A DNA stretch of 64,000 bases, taken from positions 1 to 64,000 of the forward strand of contig JAJDTJ010000116.1 of NCBI GenBank assembly GCA_022827225.1, in the 5' to 3' direction. This DNA is from Candidatus Poribacteria bacterium (lineage in GTDB: Bacteria > Poribacteria > WGA-4E > WGA-3G). Under the pieces are notes generated by a model that saw only the letters and a list, made by a program, of their open reading frames with translations, made no database searches and was not told where the DNA came from. Each line of letters begins with the position of its first letter. The stretch's first letter is position 1. Of this stretch, positions 41,807 to 52,800 are shown one piece after another. The translations under genes and the position numbers were made by a program.

Positions 41807-43198
41807 ATGGAACACCGCTACCTTTTCCTGGATCTGCACCATATCACCCGAATCGAAGGATTGTATCGCCAGATGCACCAACCGCAACGGCATCCGAATA
41901 ACCCAATTCTACGCGGCGAGAACCCATGGGAGAGTGTCGCATCCCTCTACGGCACGGTGCTCTACGACCCGCAGGATTCACTCTTCAAAATGTGGTATCT
42001 CACAGGACCTTACGTGGACGGCATAGTGCAAATCCGTCAACGCAACGCACTCGGCAATATAACGCTTCTCGCTTACGCCACCTCAACCGATGGCGTACAC
42101 TGGGAAAAACCGATCCTAAACCAAGTCGATTTTGAAGGCAGCACCGAAAACAATCTGATTGACGTTGGACGCACAAACTGCGAGGGGATGGCTATCCTCT
42201 ACGATGAACACGAAACCGATCCCGCTCGCCGTTACAAAGGTTTCTATTGGGAACACGGTGGGATCGACACTTTTGTTGAACACGAAGGGCGCACGATCTG
42301 GGGACGCGGTGAGGGAGACGGTATGTGGATGTCGTTTTCGCCAGACGGTGTTCACTGGACAAACTGCGAATCTAATCCTGTTATCCCACTTGATAGTGAC
42401 ACAACGCAATCCTTGGTCTGGGACCCCAAGATACAGAAATACGTTGTCTTCGGACGATTCGGCGCAGGCGGACGTAAAACCGCTCGTGCCGAAAGCACCG
42501 ATGCGATCCACTTTAGCCAACCCGAACGCGTCTTTGAATGTGACGAAGTTGATGAAGAAGGCACACAGATTTACGGCATGCCGATCAACATCTACGAAGG
42601 CATCTATCTCGGTATGATCTGGATCTATCGTGAAGGCGTTGATGGCACGATTGACACATCACTCGCGACGAGCCGTGATGGTATCAACTGGCAACGCGTT
42701 TTAGACCGACAGACTTTTCTAACACTCGGACAACCCGGCAGTTGGGAAGACGGTATGGCGCGAATCAGTCAGAATTTCATCCTACACAACCACCAAATCT
42801 ACTTCTATTACGGCGGCGTGAACGGACCCCACACCGGCAGGAAATTCAAGCAGGTGGAACGCAAACACAAATCCATGCTCGGCTTGGCGACACTCCGACG
42901 CGACGGATTCGTCTCACTCGATGCCGGTGAAACGGAAGGCTATATGTTGACAAAACCGTTGACACTCAATGGCACAGAATTACACCTCAACGTCGATGCA
43001 AGTCAAGGCTACATCACTGTCGCGGTTACCGATGATATTGGGACCCTCTTAGAGAATTACACATCTCAGCAAATCGTTGGCGATCAGTTGGACGCACCGG
43101 TTAAATTCAACGGTTCGTTAGAGGCACTTAAAGGCAGAGAGGTGCGCCTACGTTTTCAACTCAGGAACGCCAGTCTATATTCCTATTGGTTCGCTTAA
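41807..43198 (+). CDS. GH32/GH43-like five-bladed propeller protein, paralogue of 31177-32673
   Basis: This 463-residue protein shares with its paralogue the propeller segments W-E-K-P-x-L, R-R-Y-K-G-F-Y-W and S-P-D-G-V-H-W, and the C-terminal V-R-L-R-F-Q-L-R-N-A-S-L-Y-S-Y-W-F. The fold is that of clan GH-F/J glycosidases, but catalytic residues cannot be assigned with certainty. AAGGAG seven bases before this ATG fixes the start; the longer frame from an upstream TTG passes through that ribosome site. A cupin gene follows 45 bases later, suggesting joint sugar metabolism. No signal peptide. Confidence 0.78.
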   Translation: MEHRYLFLDLHHITRIEGLYRQMHQPQRHPNNPILRGENPWESVASLYGTVLYDPQDSLFKMWYLTGPYVDGIVQIRQRNALGNITLLAYATSTDGVHWEKPILNQVDFEGSTENNLIDVGRTNCEGMAILYDEHETDPARRYKGFYWEHGGIDTFVEHEGRTIWGRGEGDGMWMSFSPDGVHWTNCESNPVIPLDSDTTQSLVWDPKIQKYVVFGRFGAGGRKTARAESTDAIHFSQPERVFECDEVDEEGTQIYGMPINIYEGIYLGMIWIYREGVDGTIDTSLATSRDGINWQRVLDRQTFLTLGQPGSWEDGMARISQNFILHNHQIYFYYGGVNGPHTGRKFKQVERKHKSMLGLATLRRDGFVSLDAGETEGYMLTKPLTLNGTELHLNVDASQGYITVAVTDDIGTLLENYTSQQIVGDQLDAPVKFNGSLEALKGREVRLRFQLRNASLYSYWFA

Positions 43199-43243
43199 TG
43201 GCTGGAAACTACCGCTCGAAACTTTTTATTTAGGGAGAAAAAA

Positions 43244-43654
43244 ATGAAACATATCTTCAACAAAGAGGATGCCGAAGTCGTCCGTATTGAAGGTGAGGCA
43301 CCGCGGACGCTGTACACACTCATCCAACCGAACACCACGAATACCGAACATTTCGCTATGGGGTTGGAAGAAATTGATCCGAATAGCGAAATCCCACTCC
43401 ACTCGCATAGCGAAGCCGAGGAAATTATTTTTGTTTACGGCGGACAAGGCAAAGCCTTCGTCGGTGATGAAGTCGCCGACCTGAAACCCGGCACAGTCAT
43501 CTATCTGCCACCGAATGTCGAACACCGCTTTGTCAACACAGGCGATGAACCCCTCTGGATTACATGGACACTTTCACCGCCCGGGTTTGAAAAGCAAATC
43601 CGAAAAATCGCAGACGGTTCCGCCGGAATGGAGGTCTTTAGCGAATCCAATTGA
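43244..43654 (+). CDS. Cupin-domain protein
   Basis: This 136-residue single-domain cupin has motif 1 with His53, His55 and Glu59/60 (P-L-H-S-H-S-E-A-E-E) and motif 2 with His94 (P-P-N-V-E-H-R-F). These form the usual metal site. Small cupins act as sugar isomerases, dioxygenases or binding proteins. Its placement after the glycosidase-like gene favours a carbohydrate role, but that is inference. Confidence 0.88.
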   Translation: MKHIFNKEDAEVVRIEGEAPRTLYTLIQPNTTNTEHFAMGLEEIDPNSEIPLHSHSEAEEIIFVYGGQGKAFVGDEVADLKPGTVIYLPPNVEHRFVNTGDEPLWITWTLSPPGFEKQIRKIADGSAGMEVFSESN

Positions 43655-43807
43655 AGTTTTCTCACATAAAATAATGCACCTTTTTCGCCCTTACGGTGTG
43701 TCATTATAAGTAACCCCAAAATATTTAAATTTGTTTTTGGAGAATCGGTTTAAAAACCTAAAAAATTAGGCTTTTCCAATACTGCCTGCTTTTTCACGGA
43801 GATATTT

Positions 43808-46800
43808 ATGTTCATAAAAAAGAAATGCTCAATCATCGCGTGCCTATTCTTTCTTATTTCCTGCATCCCCTACTTTTCCGCAATTACTTTTGCACAAGAT
43901 ACCCAAGACGAAAAAATTATCGAACGCTACAAATTGATGCTCAGTCGAAACCCAAAAGAGGGGAGTACATTCGATCGACTCTACCAATTTTACCTTGAAG
44001 GCGCTGGCTTAGATGCCATGGTCGCCGATTATCAGGCAGAGACGGAAGCCGACCCCAACAATTCAAGCCTCCAACTCATCTTAGGACATATTCACAAACG
44101 CCTCGGAAAAGACACAGAGACACTCGCAGCATACCAACGCGCCGTTGAACTTGCCCCCGACAATTATTATCCGCGTTTCGCATTAGGACAGATGTACGCA
44201 ACCCTGCGTAGGCATGAAGACGCAATCCGAGAATTGACGAAAGCCGCAGAACTATCTGAGCAGACACAAACTGCATCCCCTGAGGAATTGATGGCGATCT
44301 ATAAGGCACTCGGACGTGCTTATTTCAATCGAGACCGTGTAGACGAGGCAATTTCGGCGTGGACAAAAATCTCCGAACTCGACCCAGAAAACATCTTTTC
44401 CCGCATTGAGCTCGCCGACCTCTTCCGAGAGCAACAACTCTACGATCAAGCCGTCACGCAACATCAGGCGATTATCGCACTTAAAACAGAGGACCCCTAC
44501 CGAATCTGCCTCAGCCACCGGGAAATCGGCAACATTCACGAAGAGAAAGGTGATTACGAGGCAGCTATCCAAAGCTACGAAGCCGCATTGGAATTGACTG
44601 CACCGGGAAACTGGCTCCGCAAGGATCTTCAACACCGTATTATAGGCATTCATGCAGCAGATGGGAACTGGGAAGGTTTAATCGCACACTATAATGAAAA
44701 ACTTCAACAGACATCGAACGACCCCGAATTAATCGGTTTGCTGGCTTCTGTATACATTGAAAACCAACAGTTGGACGAGGGAATCGCAGCCTATCAAAAG
44801 GCACTTGAACTTGCTCCTACAGACGCTGGACTCCGTTTGAACCTGATTACTGCACTCCGTAACGCTGAAAAATATGAGGATGCCGCTGCAGCCTACGAAT
44901 CCCTCAGCGAACAGCAACCGGACGATTTCGGCATCTATCGCGAACTCGGAGAATTATACTTGCAATTAGATAACGAAGACAAAGCAAGAGCAACCTATCA
45001 GCGCATGCTCGCTCGTGACCCTGATAACGCAAGCACGCACCTCATCCTCGCAGAAATTTATGCCAATCACGAATGGGTAGACGATGCCGTCGCAGCCTAT
45101 CAATCAGCACTTTCGCTTGCGCCCGACAATCTTGATTACATTGAGTATTTCGGTGAATTCTACTTTCGTCAGGGCGATCGGGTAAAAACTTTAGAGACGT
45201 GGAATCAGATGGTCGCTGGCGGTAAGGCAGTCGCCGAAAATTATGACCGACTCGCAAATTTGCTTGATAGTAAAGCGCGGATACTAAACACCGGTACTGA
45301 AGCCATCGCAGCAAGTCGAAAGGCTGTCGAGTTGGCACCGGACGTATACCGCTATCGTGAGGCATTGGCAAAACGACTCCTCGAGAACAAAGATTATGAC
45401 GAAGCGTTAACGGAATACACTGAAGCCTCGAAACTCGCACCAAACGATTTTTTTGCTGAACAGATGGATAACCAGCGAATCGAAATCTATCGGCGACAAG
45501 GGACACTGGTCGAAAAAATTGAGGATTTGGAAGCGACACTTGAAACACCAAGCACTACCTCTGCTGATACCTTCACCCAGTACAAGCAGCTCGTCAAAAT
45601 GTACCTCAAGTTAGGGAATACCTCCTATGCCCTTGAGGTCCTTTTGAAAGCGAAAAACGCCCACCCCGATGATGTGCTTATCAACCGTTGGCTCGCCGAA
45701 ATCTACACTTTACAAGGACGGCGCGAGGACGCTAACGCTATATACACCACCCTAACTAAAATTGATGCCGCAAATGCCCGCGAATACTATACAAATATTG
45801 CGAGCTCCTATCTTGAGATTATGAATTTTGATGCTGCAACGGAGGCCGCAAAGCAAGCCGTTGCGCATAGCCCGCGGAACCCCGAAGGGCATCAGATGCT
45901 GGCACAGATCGCTACACAAGCAGCAGATTATCAAACCGCTATTGACAGTTTCAAACAGGCAATTCGCTTGCGACCAGAAGCCACCAACATCCGTTCCGAA
46001 CTCGCAGAAATCTACAAACTTTCCGGTAACCCCCGACAAGCACTCGAACAGTACTGGCGATGCTGGGAATTAAGCACAAGCGTCAACGATAAACTCGCTT
46101 TTCTCAAACCGCTTTCAGAGGTATATTACGATTTGGGACGGCGCGGCGAGTTGGAAGAAAAGTTGAAACAGATAGCGACAACGAACACATCTGATGCAGG
46201 CCCCGTCGTTGCATTGGCGGAAATCTATAAGATCGAGGGCGATTTACCAAACGCACGTTTCCAACTCGCACGCGCATTAGATCGGGATCGCGAGAACCCG
46301 GATCTCTTGGCACAACTCGTCAAAATCAGTCTTGACCTCGGCGATACACAGGACGCACTCTCCTACCAGCAGCGACTCGTCAAGGCACAACCGAATCCCA
46401 CGCATCGGCAGCGACTCGGCGAATTACTGTTTGATGTTGGACGGGAACAAGAAGCGATTCAGGCATGGACGAAACTTCTCCATACCAAAAATCAACCATT
46501 CGAGGCAGAGATTAAACTCGCTTCTCTGCTGATCCGCCACGGGCTACTCGATGAGGCGGTCTCTGTTCTCGACCGAGCAGCTGAAAAGGTGACAGGTACG
46601 AACGCACATATTACGCTATATCAACTCGGCGCAGCGTTGGTCGAAATAAACGAATACGACCGCGCACGTTCGCACTTCCAACAAATCCTTGATATGCCCG
46701 AACCGTCTCAGAACACCGGAACAACAGCATCCCGCACAACATCGGCACCCCCAGGCATTAATACAGACAGGTTCGACCTTCCACAAAGGCTCATTTCCCA

Positions 46801-49800
46801 AATTCAGCGATTCCCCTTTCAAATCAGCGGTAGACAGCAAACTCGATGGGTACCCAAAAACTTTGGAGAGGCACAAGCAGGAGCACTCGTACAGTTGATA
46901 ACGATCGCGCAACAACAACGGAGATTGACTGAGTTTATCGAACTATTTGAAGCACAAGCTGACGCAGACCCGAAAAACATAAAGAATCTCGAAACGCTGG
47001 CACACATCTACATCTTAACCCAAAACACCGATAAAACCAAGGACACTATTGATCGGCTAATTGCTGCATCACCCAACGATCCCGTCTATCAAAGCGTCCG
47101 GTTGAACAGGTTCATGGAACACAGACCCGATTATGAGACGCTAAAGAAATCCCTCAACGAAATGACGGGCTTAACCCCCGAAGCACGGTTCTGGTATATA
47201 GCGCAATACGCCAGTAATTTCTATCGCCAGGGACAGAAAGAAGATGCCGAAAAATTGGCGGCGGAACTCAAAGGTGCGAAAGTGACCGACCTCAAAACCG
47301 CGGCGAGAATCGTTAATACGCTCACTCAGATGGGCAAGACAGCGGCTGCTGAAAGTATCCTCGCCCAGCTTCCGGTCTCGCCACCCGCAACGACGCAACA
47401 ACAGCCATCACAGACACCTCAATTAGCCCTTTTCGGTCAACTCACGTCTGCTTCGCAGCAGTGGCAAGAATATAAAAATATCTATCAAAGTCTTGCGACG
47501 GCTTATCTGCGTGAAGGGCAAACGGACAAAGCGGTTGAGCTGTTCTGGACGTTCTTTGAGCGAACCAAACCGCAAGCAACCAATGCACGGCGTGTCGCCG
47601 CCTTAACATATTCCAATCGCTTTTACTCCGGATACACACCTTTACAAACCAAGTATCCGTCACCGACGACTTACTACAACCAAAACCGTTTAGAGTTCCT
47701 CCAGCAGGTTTTCACGCAGTTGTGGGCCCACAACAAACAAGCAGCGCTGTACAAAAAATTCCAGGTTGCGTTAGACACTGCAACAGGTAAGGATCGCGTT
47801 TACCCAGCTTTAGCACTCAGTTATTGCTATTGGTGGTCAGGGCAGCGCGACAAAGCACAAGAAATCCTCTCCTCGCTCCAAAAGGAATTTCCTGAGGATC
47901 TCACGCTCAAACTGAACACTATCTTTCCCGCGATTCAAACTGGAGAACACGCGACCGCACTCGAATTGCTCACTGAACTCGCTGAAGTTGATCCAAGAAA
48001 CCGCAAGCAGTACTATGAACTCACATTGCAGATCGCGGCACAAGTCGGAGATACCGTCGCTGTACGTGAATTGGTAACAAGGGTACTCAATTCACCAAGT
48101 GGGGCTCGAGAACTTCATCAATTCTCGCAAACACTCCAACAATATGGACTCACGCAATACGCTATTGCCATTGCTAAGAAAGCCATGAACCTTGCGATGG
48201 GTGAAAGCGATCCGAACTTCCTTGTGGATTTGAGTCGGCATTTAGAGGACTTAGGACGAGGACAGGACGCCTCCCGTATTGCTGAGCGCGCGATGCGGTT
48301 CGCCAACCAGCGCGACCGATACGGACGAACATTGCATCGATGGGACCTGCAACGAGCCGTCCAACTCGCAGGACGTTCTAAAGAACTCCGAGACCGTGAA
48401 CCGCAGTTGGTTGCAGCTGCTCAGAAGGACCCGAATTCGTTCCAGGCACAAGTCAAGTTGGCAACGTTCTATGAACAGATAAATCAGATAGAAAAAGCGT
48501 CCGAAGCATACGAGGCGGCACTGACCCTACGTCCCAAAGATAGCATGACGCGGCAGCGATACGCACAGATGTTAGACCGAAACGGAAAAGCGAAAGAAGC
48601 TGCAGCACAATACCTACGACTCCTGAAAGAGAACCCGAACGCACTCGGTTACAACTATCATCAGGTCATGGAAACGTTCTTTAAAGCAGGCAAGGTTGAT
48701 GAACTCGTTTCGCTCGCCAAAGATATGATCGTTCCATCTGTCGGAACCAACTATGCCAACAGTTTCGCACAAAGCGTTGCAAGTCAGTACCTTGAAAGCA
48801 ATAGACCCAAAGCAGCTATTGAACTCTATGAAAAAATCATTGCCGTGCAGCCGAACCGATCTCAGTCCTATATCGCTTTAGCCTCCGCTTACGTCGCTGC
48901 TGGCGAGCGCGAAAAGGCGAGACAGATCCTGCGCGAAAAACTGGAAGCAAAGGATACAACACTCTCACAAGACCCACATGCCCAGGTAGAAATCGTATCA
49001 AAATTAACCCAGTTCTACAAAGCATCAGGTCAAATAGAAGAATTGCTGACGGAATATGAAACGAAACTTGCTGAGAAACCGGATGACGCATCCCTGATTT
49101 ACCACGTCGCCGCAATGAAGATTGCCGCTGATGATCTCGAAGGATCAGACGCACTCGTTGACAAACTCCTCAATGATTCGGTATCGGTAGAGCCACACTG
49201 GCTGAACAATCTCGCGGACGCTTACCGAACAGCAAATGACAGAGACCGTGAGCGTCGTTTGCTTGAATCTACGGTTACCAAAATCGATCAGCAAGATACA
49301 TGGCACCTTGTCGAAACCTATCAAAAACTTGGCACATCCTACGCTAAGCAGGGCGAAACAGAGAAAGCACAAGACATATTTCGCAAGATGGGTACACTCC
49401 GCTTGTTAAGAAGGAGCAGTTCGTATGAGAAGGAAGCCATCGCGAATACATATGTGCAACACAAAATGTGGGACGATGCTGAGGCGCTCTTGACTGAGAT
49501 TATCAATGACTTCTCAACGCAACAATGGGGCCGGGAACAAGCGCAGCGACAACTGATGCAAATCAAACGGCAACGTGATGGATTGACGAAAACAACCACC
49601 ACGTCTGAAAAAACGGAGAGATTCAACGTCGCGACGCAGCGAACATTAGCACAACAATATGTCCAACAGAACGAGATCAAAAAAGCAATCGAAATTTACG
49701 AGAAAATCGCAGAGGTAATGCCTGAGGACCTGGAATCACGGGCACAACTCGCAAATCTCTATTCACGTCAAAAGAAGCACGATAAGGCGATAGAAATTTG

Positions 49801-52800
49801 GGTGGCTTTACTGGACGCAGATCCCGAGAACACAAAGTATCAAGATGGACTCGTTGATGCTTACCAAGCCGCCGACAAAAACGCTGAAGCACTTCAACTC
49901 GCGCAGCAATACATTGCAGCGGAACCAGAAAACGGTGTCCACCGTGTTCGACTAGCGAAATTCTACGCTGCCGAAGACCGTATTGACGATGCCATTAATA
50001 CCTATAAAAAAGCCGTTGAACTGAATCCCAGTGACGGACAAACCTATCGCCAATTGGGGCAACTCTATCTCCGTAAAGATGATCTCGATGCAGCTGAAAA
50101 AGCGTTCAAGGATGCCATCCAATACGCTGGACGTGAGTGGGAACAACGCAGTATTGAACGGCAGCTCATGAACGTCTATCGGCGACAGGGAAAGTTAGAA
50201 GAGATACTTAAGCAGGCGGAAGAGGCCGGCACAATCACGCTTGATATGCAACGAGAACGCGCACAAAACTATCGAAACGCCGGCGAATCTGAAAAAGCAA
50301 TTGACGCTTATAAGAAAGCGTTGGATATGACGACGCAGAGCTACGAACGAGAAAGCATCTCCAACGAGTTACTGAAACTATATGTGCAGATCGACGATAA
50401 CGATTCGGCAATAGAACGCTATGAAAACCAAGTTCAATCGAGTCCGGTAGGGAGTATATCAATCAGTACGGGTTCGTCCGGTTTCAAAATTAGTTCCGGC
50501 GGAGATGAAGCACGCGAGACCTTGATTAATGCCTATAAAGATCAAGGAAAACTTGAGGAATTGGAGAGCCTCTTTAAGAACAAACTCGAAAACGACGCAA
50601 ATAATCCAGCAGTTCTTGAAATGGTGGCTGAAATTTCTTGGAATGCTGGCAACTATAAGAAGGCAGCAGAAGCGTATCAAGCACTTTGCAAAGCACATCC
50701 CGGGAAGACACGCAGCTTTTTCTATGCTGCTGTTGCTCTCAAGAAAAGTGGCCAACCAGACCTCGCAAAAGAGATGATCAGTCAAGGCGAGATCGCGATT
50801 GCAACAAACCCACACCCACAATTCAATGTTTTCCACTATATGACACTTGCCTCCATCTGTGCTGACGGTGAACTGTACGACACGGCGGTCAAACTCGCTG
50901 AAGAAGCAATGGCGAAAAGCTCACGGGTGGGTGGCATGATTCCTGGGCTGTCGGAATATTTATACGATATCCTTGGAAAGAGTTACCTCGGGGCAAAACG
51001 CTATGAAGAGGCCGTTGACGCCTATAAACAGATGGCGAGTCTTACCAACTCCGACGCGATGCGAGAAATGGCAGAGAAAAAAATACGTCAAGCTTACACT
51101 GAAGGCAACCTCTATGAAAAGCAGATTCCCGAACAACTACAGAAAATTCAGGAAACCCCTGATGACCTCGCGGCACATTTCGCACTTGCCGAAAGTTACG
51201 AATTAAGCGAAAAGGTTGACCAAGCCATCGCACAATACCAGAAGATCAGCGAACTTCAGCCTGATGACGCACAGTGGCAAAAAAAAATCGGAGACCTCTA
51301 CCAAAAACACCGTCCGACAGATGAAATTATCGAGGATACGGCACTCGACTTAACTGGAGACGGAAGTTTCGTAGAAATTGCCGATAGTGCTACGCTGAAC
51401 AATATCAGTCAACAGGTGACTGTGACGACTTGGATTAAACCGACCGATTTTCCGAACAGGTACACCCCTATTCTTTACAAAGGGGACAAGCGGACACCAG
51501 AGATCAGTAACCGAAGCTACGCTCTCTGGCTACGCAATGATGGTCGGGTTCAATTCGCTTCATCGCCAAGTGGTGAAGCGGAAAAGTACGCTTTTTCACC
51601 CCCAGGCGCCATTACGCTTAACAGATGGTACCACATCGCTGGTGTCATTGATGCACCAAGAAATATCATTAGACTCTTTATTGACGGGGTTGAAGTCGGA
51701 TCCCGAGACTATAGACAGAATCAAAACATTTATGAAAGTCGTCTGCCGGTCCGAATCGGTAGTTCACATGAGGAAGAGTGGACAACACACGCCTCTTTTG
51801 TGGGACAAATTGATGGCGTCTCTGTCTGGAATGTTGCACTGACTGAAGCAGAAATCCTTTCAAACATGAACACACAGTTGAAAGGGAACGAACCCGGCTT
51901 AGTCGCCTATTGGAAATTCGATGAAGTAACCGATCAGAATGTCCCTGATGTCTCACCTAACAAAAACAGCGGTAAACTAGTCGGGGATGCCAAACTCGCA
52001 TCTTATACCCGTCCAGTCGTAACGATTGCCAGCACAGCGCAATTAGCACAGGCAGCCGCAGCATATCAAAAGGCGATTCACCTCGAACCGTCCGCTTATG
52101 AACTCTATGAGCTGTTAGCACAAACCCATGTCAAATCGAATCGGTTGTCAGAAGCGGAAGCGGTGTATCGTCAGGCTTTGGACGCACCGCTTGAAGAGAC
52201 TGAACACGAGTCCGCAATCCGAAGTATCTGGAAACTCTACGCTGACAAAGATCAGAAGGATAACGGAATTGCTGCCCTCGAAGCGTTAAAACCGAAAATA
52301 GAAGCAAGTCCCACTTTGCTTGAATTGTTAGCCGATGCTTACAAAGAGACAGACGATACCGAAAAAGCAGATACATTATATGCTGAATGGTTAGCAATTC
52401 GAGAGAAAGAGGCGAACCGGCGACAAAGCCCCGCTGGCTATCTTACACTCGCAAGGTTGATTCTCGACAAAGGAATCTTGCCGGACAAAGGGTTAGAATA
52501 CGCTATACGCGCATCGCAGATGAGCTCAGGATCGAGTTACACGGCAACATTAGCGCAGGCGTACGTCATCAATGACAGATATGAAGAGGCATTGGAGCAA
52601 CTCAAACAGGAGCTAAACACTACGGAACAGGAAGCATTTGGACGTTGGTTGACTTCATGGATGTCTCGAACCGGTAAGCACGTTAAAAACAAAGGACGTT
52701 ACGTCGAGATGTTGGATGAATTAATGAATGTCATGTCTAACAATCTGAGTGTCCCATTAGATGTTCACCTTAAGTTGGCGGAGTTCTGTCGTGAAAATGC